Made by a program: the position numbers and the translations under genes
Source: Candidatus Obscuribacterales bacterium
Lineage (GTDB): Bacteria; Cyanobacteriota; Vampirovibrionia; Obscuribacterales; Obscuribacteraceae
Direction of reading: 5' to 3'
DNA length: 64,000 bases
Assembly: GCA_019745505.1 (NCBI GenBank)
Contig: JAIETE010000030.1
Coordinates: forward strand, 1 to 64,000
In this document: positions 8,500-17,214 of the stretch, in pieces
How positions within the stretch are numbered: position 1 is the first letter of the stretch
How the letters are laid out: every line of letters starts with the position of its first letter
Notes under the pieces: generated by a model
Databases searched by the model: none
Seen by the model: the letters and a program-made list of their open reading frames with translations, nothing else
What the model was told of the DNA's origin: nothing

Positions 8500-10257
8500 T
8501 CAATCACCTGTTTGCAATCTGGGGACACTCACGTCGATCTCCGTACCGTGGCCTGGTGAGCTGGTAATGTTAAACACACCGCCTACCAAAAGGCAGCGCT
8601 CGTGCATGCCGATAAGCCCGAGCGAATGAGAGTCCGCTGCATCCGGATTAAAACCCTTACCGTTGTCTTTGATCCTGAGCCTGTAAGAATCGCCGCTGTA
8701 GCTCAGCCGCAGGTGCGCCTCTGTGGCATTTGAGTGTCTGGCTATATTGGTGAGACTCTCCTGCGCCACTCTGTACAGTGTAATTGAGATCAGCCAGTCA
8801 ACAGGTTCCTCGATTCCGCTCGTCTCAACATCGATAACTACTTTTCCACTTTGCTCGGTATTTCGCGCCAGTATCTCAACAGCGGAAGCCAACCCCATTC
8901 TGTCCAGCACCGGCGGGCGCAGCTCAGATGCGATTTCGCGAATAAATTTGACCATATCATCAATCTTGGCTGAAATACGGATTATATCCTGAATAGCTTC
9001 CTGCCCTCCTGCCCATTTTTTCTCAAAGCTTCGCAAGTCGAGCTTTATGCTTGTAAGCACCTGCCCAACTTCATCGTGAAGATCTCGTGCGATTCTTTGT
9101 GCTTCTTGTTCTTTGGCAATCTGCAAGTGGCGGGCACTCTTTTCCAGCCGATCGCGTGTTTCCTCTAATTCTTGATGTCTGGCTCTCAATGTGTCGGCCA
9201 TCGAGTTAAAAGTCGCAGCCATGTCCTCAAGCTCACCGGTTCCGGAGCTGGCCGAAACACGAGCGGCATAGTCTCCGCCACCAAATCGTTTGGCGGTAAG
9301 CGAAAGAGATCTCAGCCAGCGCAAAAGAGTCAGCTCTTCCAAAATCACAACGAAAGCGCCTGTTGTGAGAGTCAGTAAGCTGAGCAAACCGAACATGCGG
9401 AGGAATATGGCATTGGCACCGCGGTTGATGCTCTCATGCGGCAATGCCGTGGCGATAATTATTCCCGGCAGCTCTTCCATCGGTGCCACTGCCAGAGTAT
9501 GCACATGCCCGTGCCTTCTGGCTTGAATCATAGTCCTGCCACCGCGAGCCTTCTCCGCTAGTTCAGGAATCAAAGACGCCACCGGATACTCGTCGGTATT
9601 GCAAGGGTTAGATCTGGCCAGCACAGTGCCATTTCTGTCCACGATGAATAGAGTGTGTTGAGCTGGCGCTCTCACTCTTTCTGTCATCTCATTGAGCCAT
9701 TTGAGATCCACCGCTACAAAAACGACACACAATACGGAGCCAGTGCGGTCACGGACAGATCTGGCCAGATGCACCAGCGGGCGCCGGACAATCGGGCCTA
9801 TCGTGTAGCCGCCAGTTTCTACCTCACGTGAGCCGAGAGATCTCTGTATAGCGCTGTAATTGGACATGTTTATTCCTTTCGGAAACGAGCAGGCGCTGCT
9901 CATGACCTCACCGCTCTTGCTCAAAATGGCGATGTTGATCAGTTGAGGATAGCCAGCCAACAAGGAAGAAAGGAAATCTGAATCAAAGTTGGACTTGAGA
10001 GTGCTGCCTGACGCTTTTTCCATTTTGTCAGTCAACCAGCGCAAAAGACTCTTGGCTCCAAGCATTTGGTATAGATGTTCGCGCGCAATAAGATCGACGA
10101 AGTAGTGCGCTTCACTCTGTGCTCTTGTTAATGCGCTCTCTCTTTCCTGCTGCGCAATGATGAAAATGAAGAGCATCGCCGGAAGTGTGGCAACACATAT
10201 AAGAAGTATCAGGCGTCCTCTTAGAGTGCTGAAGAAGGACTTTAGAAGGCTGTTCAT
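8500..10257 (-). CDS. Membrane sensor histidine kinase, NarX-like (HisKA_3)
   Basis: The 585-residue protein has a first membrane helix near 15-35, an extracytoplasmic Cache-like sensor (about 40-275), a second helix near 280-305, a HAMP linker and a HisKA_3 dimerisation domain with the phosphoacceptor in ARDLHDEVGQ. The HATPase domain has an N box (ESLTNIARH), DNGKGF and GLIGMHER glycine motifs. This is the NarX/NreB/LiaS architecture that pairs with NarL-type regulators, and the regulator follows after one base. The ligand is unknown; the sensor does not show the NarX P-box nitrate motif clearly. Confidence 0.92.
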   Translation of the reverse strand: MNSLLKSFFSTLRGRLILLICVATLPAMLFIFIIAQQERESALTRAQSEAHYFVDLIAREHLYQMLGAKSLLRWLTDKMEKASGSTLKSNFDSDFLSSLLAGYPQLINIAILSKSGEVMSSACSFPKGINMSNYSAIQRSLGSREVETGGYTIGPIVRRPLVHLARSVRDRTGSVLCVVFVAVDLKWLNEMTERVRAPAQHTLFIVDRNGTVLARSNPCNTDEYPVASLIPELAEKARGGRTMIQARRHGHVHTLAVAPMEELPGIIIATALPHESINRGANAIFLRMFGLLSLLTLTTGAFVVILEELTLLRWLRSLSLTAKRFGGGDYAARVSASSGTGELEDMAATFNSMADTLRARHQELEETRDRLEKSARHLQIAKEQEAQRIARDLHDEVGQVLTSIKLDLRSFEKKWAGGQEAIQDIIRISAKIDDMVKFIREIASELRPPVLDRMGLASAVEILARNTEQSGKVVIDVETSGIEEPVDWLISITLYRVAQESLTNIARHSNATEAHLRLSYSGDSYRLRIKDNGKGFNPDAADSHSLGLIGMHERCLLVGGVFNITSSPGHGTEIDVSVPRLQTGD

Positions 10258-10575
10258 TTAACGATGTTCGAGTTGGTTCAATTCTGACTCTAAAGACTGG
10301 GTGTTATTTGCGAACCATCCTTTCGGCTGATATGTGTTTTCAAATGATCGAGCCTGGCGCAGCGCGATCGATGTGGAAAGGACTGTCGGGTGGGAAGACT
10401 TTGTATTAATGGATGCAATTGAGAACAGTTCTCCTGTTTCTAAAAATGCCGATTTGCACTGCAATGGACTAGCTTTCGTGCGCAAAAATGCGACATCGAT
10501 CTTAGGGATGTTTGTGGGGGGGGGGGCTGCTTGGAATCTGGCTGTCCATTCCTGGACCGATGCCGTAGCCGACAA
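10258..10575 (-). CDS. Doubtful ORF directly upstream of the kinase
   Basis: A 105-codon ORF ends with TAA immediately before the kinase ATG, and the kinase has no ribosome site of its own, so coupled translation is conceivable. The product has no recognised domain. Near its N-terminus a run of eleven cytosines encodes three prolines. The region also has to hold the promoter of the divergent gene at 10627. Most likely this is a leader region rather than a protein gene, but it is recorded because the stretch is otherwise unexplained. Confidence 0.2.
   Translation of the reverse strand: MSATASVQEWTARFQAAPPPTNIPKIDVAFLRTKASPLQCKSAFLETGELFSIASINTKSSHPTVLSTSIALRQARSFENTYQPKGWFANNTQSLESELNQLEHR
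10516..10526. repeat. Homopolymer tract of 11 G
   Basis: Eleven consecutive G residues lie about 100 bases before the start of the secreted OB-fold protein and inside the doubtful minus-strand ORF in front of the kinase. Tracts of this length slip in replication and can switch promoters or frames. It is also a common place for sequencing or assembly error. Confidence 0.8.
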
Positions 10576-10626
10576 AAAATGTTAAAAGCAGAGAACTCTA
10601 AAAACATAGGGAGCGGAGTTAAATTG

Positions 10627-11070
10627 ATGCGTAAGTTAGCCGTCTTATTGAGCCTGTTGCTGTCCAACTCGTTTACCCCGTCTCCGGCTAACCCCTCTTC
10701 CGAAGACTTTGCAAAGACCACTTGTGACGCTGTATCCCATCGCTCAACCAAGCAGGGAGAGCGCCCCGGCAAGGTTTCGGCGGTACTCAGTCCGCAAAAT
10801 ACCAGTAAACATATCGGTGATTATGTGACTGTCAAGTTTGTGGTCGACAATGTTCATGCTTGCCGGAAAGGACACGTGTACCTCAACGAGACTAGGGATT
10901 ATAAAACTTGTTTTGCGGCAATCATATCTGCGGCAAGCCGCAAGTTCTTTCCTGCTGACGCCGATAAAGCCTACAAGGGCAAAACGGTGGCAGTCACGGG
11001 AACGCTAGAGATGTATGGTGGAACACCGAAGATTGTTTTAGACAAGCCCGAACAACTGCTCGTCGAATAG
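10627..11070 (+). CDS. Secreted OB-fold-like protein
   Basis: The 147-residue product starts with a clear signal peptide (MRKLAVLLSLLLSNSF) after a GGAG ribosome site. The mature part runs from a VSAVLSPQNTSKHIGDYVTVKF strand pattern to a closing GTLEMYGGTPKIVL pattern, which is the look of a tRNA_anti-like OB-fold as found in small periplasmic proteins. Two cysteines are present (in HACRK and TCFAA). It precedes the octaheme cytochrome gene on the same strand with a 229-base gap. Its role is unknown; the fold is inferred from the pattern only. Confidence 0.7.
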   Translation: MRKLAVLLSLLLSNSFTPSPANPSSEDFAKTTCDAVSHRSTKQGERPGKVSAVLSPQNTSKHIGDYVTVKFVVDNVHACRKGHVYLNETRDYKTCFAAIISAASRKFFPADADKAYKGKTVAVTGTLEMYGGTPKIVLDKPEQLLVE

Positions 11071-11299
11071 AGCCTAGAATCAAAACATTTCTTTTTGCTG
11101 GGCTGCTGCGTCTTTGTGGTCGCTGCGCAGTATTCGTCTATGGGACATGCTGGCGCTTCCGGTAGTAGGAACCTGCAGGTGATCACTTTGCGGATTGGCT
11201 CTTCTGAGAATAGACTTTGTGAGAGTTGCCAAAGCCGGGTTTGCCGAGCTTTATGGTGGCAGTTAAGCCGCTGCATAAATCGCCGTGTAGAGGTTTGTT

Positions 11300-13639
11300 G
11301 TGAAGGAGAAGGCAACCTTACGCTCCGGCAAGCCAACACCTGGGGATTTTGCCGCGGTGGCAGGTGCTCTACTGCTTCTGGTTTTGGCCTTGTGGCTTTA
11401 CCAGCAAAGCTTCGGCAAAGAGCCCTGGCTGAAGTGTCAGGAGCACTTGAAGAATAAGCGCATAGCCGTTTTGCGCGAGCGGCTGGCAGCATTGCACAGG
11501 CAAAAGGACTCTGTCTTAAGCGGCTCGGCAGAACGCCCGCGCGGGGCGGAATTGTCGCCGGCAGCCAGAGCCATCCTTGAGGCAACAGTAAAACTGGAGG
11601 ATGATTTGAGAAAAGTCGAATTCAGCCTCCCCACCATAAGAGAAGTCAGTATCGGACATGGTGCTACGAGGCGCGTGGAAAAATGCATGACCTGTCATGA
11701 TGGCATCGATAGGACAGATTGCGTGCTTGCTCCTGAAATAGGCTTGAGCGTGCATCCTGACAGCCAGTCATTATTCAAGCTTCATCCCGTTGAAAAGTTC
11801 GGATGTACTGCGTGTCATGACGGCAACGGCAGCGATCTGAATTTCCCTCATGGAAATATCCTCAAAGGTAAGATGGTGCAGGCCAGCTGCGCGCGCTGCC
11901 ATGAAGATGCGCCGCTGCTTTCGGGGGCGCCTGCCGCTCTTAAGGGCGCGCGCCTGTTTCAAGAGCGTGGCTGTCAGGCTTGCCACAACGTAAAGGGATC
12001 CTCTTACCTGACGGTCAAGGCAAAGCGCCCCGGTCCGGACTTAACGCGCCTTGCCGGCAAGGTTGATATGGACTGGCTTGCCGCCTGGATTCAATCACCC
12101 AGGAAAGTGCACAGTCGTACTTTGATGCCCGAGTTTGGAGAAAAGGGTGCCGGACTGCCGCCCGACGAGGCAGTGCAAATCGCTGCATATTTGCTCAACA
12201 GCTCCACTGCCCCCCTTCTGTCTCAAGCAGCGCTTGTCTCTGCCGCGTCTGGCAGCAAAAGGAATGATAACGATCTCCGCAAAGACAAGGGAAGAAGAAT
12301 TTTCTCAGAGCGCGGCTGTCTTGCCTGCCACGAGCTGGGCAAACTGCGCTCCCCCGGTCCCAAGCATCTTTCGCTGGACGGCATCGGTGACAAAGTCTCC
12401 TATGCCTGGCTTTATTCCTGGCTTGAGGATCCGGCAAGAATTTCCCCCGGCACTGCCATGCCGAAATTCGACTTGAAAACGGATGAGATTGAGGCTCTTT
12501 GCCACTTTCTTATGAGCAGCAGGTCTTACGCCACCTTCAGCAGCATAGAAAGCACAGCCGGCCAGATGTCTTTTCAGGCGCAACAGTCTGGCAAAAAACT
12601 GATTGGAAAATACGGCTGCTACGGCTGCCACAATATTGCTGGATTTGAGAAGGTGGTCCAGCCCGTTGGTCCCGATTTGAGCAATTTTGGCGCCAAGGAT
12701 TCTTCGGTCTTTATGTGGGGCAAGCGAAATTCCGTCCCGCGCGGCAAGCGCAGCTGGTACACCTGGACGATTGCCAAACTGAGAAACCCTCATGCTTTCG
12801 ACAGCAAACGCATTAAGTCCAGCATGCCGGATTTTCATTTGAGCCAGTCGGAAATAACGCAGCTTCTGGTTTTTCTCAAATCGCTGTCCGAATCGCCATC
12901 TGTGCCGTCCGAACTCAGGCGTTCAGCCAGTGCCAGACAGAAGGATCGCATTGCCAGTCTGGAGCTCGTTCATCAGCATGGCTGCCTGGGCTGCCATACG
13001 ATGTATGACAGCGACGATTCGCAGAGGATGGGCGGGTTCAGCAAAGTCCCTGCCAGCCGAGGAGGAGTCTTTGCGCCCAATCTATCTGCTGATGAGGGGC
13101 GTTTCAAAGCAGGCTGGCTTCGCAGATTTTTGCGAGCACCATCGGCGGTGCGCCCTAACTTGATGGCGGAGATGCCGAAATACAATTTCGATAGCGGCGA
13201 GCTCGATCATTTGCTTGGCTATTTCAGCGCGATGCCGGATGCAGGAGTTAAAACAGCGCACCTATTCGATCGTTCCTTTACCGCTGGCAAGGAATCAGCA
13301 CAGGGTGCGCGTCTTTTTGAACGTTACCAGTGCGGCGACTGCCACAATGTGGCGGGCAGAGCGATTGCAAAAAGCAGTCAGCTTATCTGGTACCACGATA
13401 TCGAGCGAGCGCGCCTGATGGCACCAGATTTATCCCTTGCTGGTGAGCGGCTTAAAGAAAGCTGGATGAGGCAATGGCTGAAAAATCCATACTCCGTGCT
13501 TCCCACAACGACGATGCCAGAACTGGCTCTGACATCAGATGAGGCTGATTCACTTGTCCAATATCTCAAAAGTCTCGCTCGTTCGCGCATCAATATCAGG
13601 AACTGGCAGGAGGGCTCGAATGGATCCCACTCTCATTGA
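11300..13639 (+). CDS. Octaheme c-type cytochrome, membrane-anchored
   Basis: The 779-residue protein has an N-terminal signal anchor (about 18-37) and eight CXXCH heme sites: CMTCH, CTACH, CARCH, CQACH, CLACH, CYGCH, CLGCH and CGDCH. The later sites sit in repeated class I cytochrome c units, each with a downstream Met in an MP-type motif (LMPEF, AMPKF, SMPDF, EMPKY, TMPEL), so it looks like several fused monoheme domains after a short multiheme start. It belongs on the outer face of the membrane. The start is GTG with GAGG nearby. The next gene, a PuuD-like membrane cytochrome, overlaps it by 20 bases, so the two probably form one electron-transfer complex. Confidence 0.9.
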   Translation: MKEKATLRSGKPTPGDFAAVAGALLLLVLALWLYQQSFGKEPWLKCQEHLKNKRIAVLRERLAALHRQKDSVLSGSAERPRGAELSPAARAILEATVKLEDDLRKVEFSLPTIREVSIGHGATRRVEKCMTCHDGIDRTDCVLAPEIGLSVHPDSQSLFKLHPVEKFGCTACHDGNGSDLNFPHGNILKGKMVQASCARCHEDAPLLSGAPAALKGARLFQERGCQACHNVKGSSYLTVKAKRPGPDLTRLAGKVDMDWLAAWIQSPRKVHSRTLMPEFGEKGAGLPPDEAVQIAAYLLNSSTAPLLSQAALVSAASGSKRNDNDLRKDKGRRIFSERGCLACHELGKLRSPGPKHLSLDGIGDKVSYAWLYSWLEDPARISPGTAMPKFDLKTDEIEALCHFLMSSRSYATFSSIESTAGQMSFQAQQSGKKLIGKYGCYGCHNIAGFEKVVQPVGPDLSNFGAKDSSVFMWGKRNSVPRGKRSWYTWTIAKLRNPHAFDSKRIKSSMPDFHLSQSEITQLLVFLKSLSESPSVPSELRRSASARQKDRIASLELVHQHGCLGCHTMYDSDDSQRMGGFSKVPASRGGVFAPNLSADEGRFKAGWLRRFLRAPSAVRPNLMAEMPKYNFDSGELDHLLGYFSAMPDAGVKTAHLFDRSFTAGKESAQGARLFERYQCGDCHNVAGRAIAKSSQLIWYHDIERARLMAPDLSLAGERLKESWMRQWLKNPYSVLPTTTMPELALTSDEADSLVQYLKSLARSRINIRNWQEGSNGSHSH

Positions 13640-14822
13640 TTGGCTCAACTTGTCATTGCGCTGGATGCACTTGATTGCAGGCATATCCTGGATCGGGGCG
13701 TCCTTCTATTTTGTCTGGTTGGATAGCCATCTAGAGCCGCCAGACCATTCAGTTGCGGCCAAATCGATGGTGGAAGGGGAGCTGTGGATGGTGCACAGCG
13801 GCGGGTTCTATCAAGTAGAGCGCCGGAAAATAGGACCGGGCGAGATGCCAGAGAAGTTGCACTGGTTCAAATGGGAAGCCACTTTCACATGGATTACCGG
13901 ATTCTTGCTTCTGAGCCTTGCTTATTACATGACCAGAGGCGTTTATCTTGTAGATCCCAGTGTTGCTTCGATTACGCCAGCTCAAGCGACAATTACAGGG
14001 CTCTTGACGCTGGCTGTTTGCTGGCTCGTTTATGACTTCATCTTTCAGTCCAGGTTTGCCGCCAGTGGGAAACTTGCCACCTGGCTGTCACTTGCTTTGC
14101 TGATCGCGCTGGACTACGGGCTCTGCCATGTCTTCAGCGGGCGCGGGGCCTATATTCATTTTGGCGCGTCTCTGGCTACGATTATGGTATTGAACGTCTG
14201 GGTGCGCATTTTACCGGCCCAAAAGCAGATGATCGATGCCACCAAAGAAGGGCGGCAGCCGGACTTTTCGCTGGCAGCTAACGCAAAAAGACGCTCCATG
14301 CACAACAGCTACATGACGTTGCCTGTATTGTTCATGATGATAAGCAACCACTATCCGATTACATACGGCTCCCATCTCAACTGGATCGTGCTCATTTTGC
14401 TTGTGATATTGGGCGCCAGCGTCAGGCATTGCATGATTGCTCCGGCGAAAGAAGCCCTCTGGACCCTTGTTCCTGCATTGGCAACAGTCCTTGCTCTTTT
14501 CGTCCTGACCAGACCGCAAGCGCCCCCTTCAAACGTCTATGAGCCTTCCTCCGGTTCTGTCACAGCGCTTCAGGCGCAAACGATCATGCAGCGCCGCTGC
14601 CTCAGATGCCATTCATCCAGCCCCAGCGACGAGACTTTCCAGGCGGCGCCGCAGGGAGTCATGTTTGACACGCCGGAATTGATTGAGTCTTATGCCGATA
14701 GAATCAAAGTCATGGCCGTCGACTCTAAAACTATGCCTCTGGCAAACAAGACAGGCATGACTGACGAAGAGCGCTCGATGCTGGGCAAATGGCTGGATAC
14801 GGTTGTTGCTGCCGAAGAGTGA
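13620..14822 (+). CDS. PuuD-like membrane protein with C-terminal cytochrome c
   Basis: The 400-residue protein matches the Urate_ox_N family (DUF989) over about residues 1-300: WMHLIAGISWIGASFYFVWLD near the start, then GELWMVHSGGFYQVE and LHWFKWEATFTWITGF, with around eight hydrophobic segments and several intramembrane histidines. The C-terminal 90 residues form a monoheme cytochrome c (CLRCH, about residue 325). In purine degraders PuuD oxidises urate and passes electrons to cytochrome c. No purine gene is nearby, and the gene overlaps the octaheme cytochrome gene, so a respiratory role with that protein is more likely here. The start at 13620 has a GGAGG ribosome site. Confidence 0.85.
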   Translation: MDPTLIDWLNLSLRWMHLIAGISWIGASFYFVWLDSHLEPPDHSVAAKSMVEGELWMVHSGGFYQVERRKIGPGEMPEKLHWFKWEATFTWITGFLLLSLAYYMTRGVYLVDPSVASITPAQATITGLLTLAVCWLVYDFIFQSRFAASGKLATWLSLALLIALDYGLCHVFSGRGAYIHFGASLATIMVLNVWVRILPAQKQMIDATKEGRQPDFSLAANAKRRSMHNSYMTLPVLFMMISNHYPITYGSHLNWIVLILLVILGASVRHCMIAPAKEALWTLVPALATVLALFVLTRPQAPPSNVYEPSSGSVTALQAQTIMQRRCLRCHSSSPSDETFQAAPQGVMFDTPELIESYADRIKVMAVDSKTMPLANKTGMTDEERSMLGKWLDTVVAAEE

Positions 14823-14893
14823 CAGCGATTCATCTTCGTTTGGCTGCGCTTGTGAGCCGGCCAGTCAGCTTAATCGGCCGCCAAATGAAATCC

Positions 14894-15136
14894 TCACACC
14901 CAGGTCATCTGGCAGCATCTGATTAGTGAGCGCACATAGGCTTCGCCCTTTTGTTGCAAAACAGCATGAGTGAATTTGCAGGACGGGTTGTAGAAAAGTG
15001 CCCAAATCGTCTCTTCGTCGTAGCCCATAAAGACGAACTTATCTACCAGGTTCTCCGCTACTTCCTCCAGATCTACATCAAGAGTGACGCCGGCCGTCTC
15101 AGTTGAATCGTCTAGATCGGATTCTTGTTTTGCCAT
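14894..15136 (-). CDS. Small hypothetical protein
   Basis: An 80-residue product starts at ATG with a good GAGGAAAAG ribosome site; longer upstream forms in the frame lack one. The N-terminus is acidic, followed by a helix-rich part with two cysteines next to each other near the C-terminus (IRCCQ). No family is recognised. It is convergent with the PuuD-like gene and divergent from the B12/radical SAM gene, alone in its transcript as far as seen. Confidence 0.55.
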   Translation of the reverse strand: MAKQESDLDDSTETAGVTLDVDLEEVAENLVDKFVFMGYDEETIWALFYNPSCKFTHAVLQQKGEAYVRSLIRCCQMTWV

Positions 15137-15227
15137 GATTCTTTTCCTCTGGCTGAAACTACTCTGATGGACGGGCTCGAGCATCGTTCTTTGGTATGAA
15201 GAAAAAATGGTTCCGCTTGCTTTGTGT

Positions 15228-15247
15228 GGGCACCTGGCAGTGCCCAT
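15228..15247. other. Hairpin in divergent intergenic region
   Basis: Arms TGGGCAC and GTGCCCA enclose a six-base loop. It lies in the 302-base gap between the small hypothetical gene (minus) and the radical SAM gene (plus). There is no T-run after it, so it could be an operator or part of a leader rather than a terminator. Apart from this hairpin nothing is recognised in the gap. Confidence 0.4.
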
Positions 15248-15438
15248 CCCCGGATTTTGCTGGCGATGGTATTCTGTCGGCGTAGCTTAGATTGAACGGA
15301 AGTAGCGAGCGGAAAGATACACCATTGAACATGGATTGTGCGCTCTTCATCTGGCGTCGTTTGGTGGAGAACTTTTAGTGCTGCCCAAACTTACCGCACG
15401 CTCAGCAAAGTCAGTCATTCGCGGAGTACGATCGGATA

Positions 15439-17088
15439 ATGAAACTGCTTCTCACATCTGTATTTGGACCGTTCGGTGTGGACGATCGATATGGCAGGCG
15501 TTTGAATGTCATGGAGCTTTTTCATAACCAGGTAACCCGCGAACAGGGTCTATTTTCACTTCGTATCAACCACCCAAGCTTTGGTTTGTACTTGATTGCT
15601 GAAAATCTGGAGACACCAACTGCGGTGCTCGACTTTCCTTCAATCGATCGCTTTACTAAAGAAGTGAAAAAAGGATATGACTTTATCGGAATATCCTCAA
15701 TTGTTGCTAATTTTTGCAAGGTGAAAAAGATGGTCGAGATTATCCGGGAGCTCTCGCCCAGGACTAAGATCATCATCGGTGGGCACTGCACCAGTATTCC
15801 CAATATTGAAAATCTGATCGACAGCGACTACTTTAGCAGCGGCGAGGGCATCAGCTGGTTCAGGCGGCTTCTTGGTGAAGACGTCAACAAGCCGGTCCGG
15901 CATCCGGCAATTTATTCGACTTTGAATAGAAGTGTTATGGGAGTGCCTCAGCCGGCTACTGCTGGTGTTATCGTACCTGGTCTGGGTTGCGTAAACGCCT
16001 GCTCCTTTTGTGCCACCACTCATCACTTTCAGAAGAAGTACATTGGCTACTTGAACACAGGAAAGGAGCTCTATGAGACGTTACGCGAAATAGAAGGGAA
16101 GCTGGGATGTGATGAGTTCTTCGTTATGGACGAGAATTTTCTCAAAAACCTGCCGCGCGCTCAAGAGTTGCTTGCGCTGATGGAGCGGGACAATAAGTAC
16201 TTCTATCTTGGTGTATTCTCGTCCGCTGAGACGGTTGCCGCCTGCGGAGTGGAGTTTATGGCCAAGCTGGGCATCGATTTTGTCTGGATCGGCGTTGAAT
16301 CAAAGCGATCAAGTTATGCAAAAACCAAAGGCATTGATCTGAAATCCTTGATTCATGATTTGAGAGAGCACGGCATCCAGGTGCTGGGCTCGGCAATTCT
16401 CTTTCTGGATCATCACACCAGAGAAAACATACAGGAAGACATCGATTTTACAATTGACCTGCAAACCGACTTCGTTCAGTTCATGGAATTAGGACCACTC
16501 CCAGGAACCGCTCTATATAAAGAATATGATGCCGCTGGCCGGATTTTGGCAAATGTCCCATTTGAAGATTGGCATGGGCAGGACAAAATCTGGTTCTCGC
16601 ATCCGAATTTCAGCCGTTCAGAAACTCACGATTATCTGAGAGATGCGTTTCGTCAAGATTATGAACGCCAGGGACCGTCATTGCTCAGGTTGGCTGATAC
16701 TTCTCTTCGAGGTTACAGAACCATGAAGTACCATGAAGATCCTCGATTGCACGGCATGCAGAGCCGACTGGCCAGCCGGTGCAAAGCCCTCCGTATGCTT
16801 TTCCGGGCAAGCAAGACGTTTTCTGAAAATTCTAAAACCATCGAAATGGTCGCTTATCTCGAGGACCAGTATGGCAAGGAATTTGGACCAATGAGTATGA
16901 CGGAATGTCTACTTTCGATGGCAGTTCAAATTTTTGCCTGGAAGGAGAAGAAGTTTTCACTACTCGAGGGCAAGATGAGGCAACCGCCAACTTGTTACGC
17001 ACAATATCGCATGCCGACCGGTATTAGATTACCCATTATTTCAAGTCTTTTCAGAAAAAAGCAGCTCGGTTCACCACCGGTGTCATGA
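15439..17088 (+). CDS. B12-binding radical SAM protein
   Basis: The 549-residue protein has an N-terminal cobalamin-binding-like Rossmann region (about 20-150, with VKKGYDFIGISSI and KIIIGGHC patterns). A radical SAM domain follows with the cluster motif CVNACSFC near residue 190, a DENFL motif and a barrel ending around residue 400, then a 150-residue C-terminal extension. This is the class B layout of methyltransferases and rearrangement enzymes such as BchE or the hopanoid enzymes HpnP and HpnR. The substrate cannot be named. It stands alone between divergent and convergent neighbours. Confidence 0.85.
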   Translation: MKLLLTSVFGPFGVDDRYGRRLNVMELFHNQVTREQGLFSLRINHPSFGLYLIAENLETPTAVLDFPSIDRFTKEVKKGYDFIGISSIVANFCKVKKMVEIIRELSPRTKIIIGGHCTSIPNIENLIDSDYFSSGEGISWFRRLLGEDVNKPVRHPAIYSTLNRSVMGVPQPATAGVIVPGLGCVNACSFCATTHHFQKKYIGYLNTGKELYETLREIEGKLGCDEFFVMDENFLKNLPRAQELLALMERDNKYFYLGVFSSAETVAACGVEFMAKLGIDFVWIGVESKRSSYAKTKGIDLKSLIHDLREHGIQVLGSAILFLDHHTRENIQEDIDFTIDLQTDFVQFMELGPLPGTALYKEYDAAGRILANVPFEDWHGQDKIWFSHPNFSRSETHDYLRDAFRQDYERQGPSLLRLADTSLRGYRTMKYHEDPRLHGMQSRLASRCKALRMLFRASKTFSENSKTIEMVAYLEDQYGKEFGPMSMTECLLSMAVQIFAWKEKKFSLLEGKMRQPPTCYAQYRMPTGIRLPIISSLFRKKQLGSPPVS

Positions 17089-17119
17089 TATTGCATGTTA
17101 CAGCAATTGTGGCATCGCT

Positions 17120-17175
17120 TTGCCGCACGCGATAGGCACCGCTCTCATGCGTAGCGAAGTTGGTAAGTGCGGCAA
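17120..17175. other. Long inverted repeat between convergent genes
   Basis: Arms TTGCCGCAC and GTGCGGCAA, perfect over nine bases, lie 38 bases apart between the convergent radical SAM and TPR genes. The inner part can pair weakly as well. Its position suggests transcript-end structure for one or both genes, although no T-run is visible. Confidence 0.4.
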
Positions 17176-17214
17176 CGAAATCTATTGGCGTGTTTGAGCT
17201 GTTTTGCTCGCGCT

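Noticed and set aside
10440-10772. 110-codon minus-strand ORF
   Set aside because: It overlaps the start and signal peptide region of the secreted OB-fold gene and shows no domain.
10971-11585. 204-codon minus-strand ORF
   Set aside because: It is a shadow of the OB-fold and octaheme cytochrome genes.
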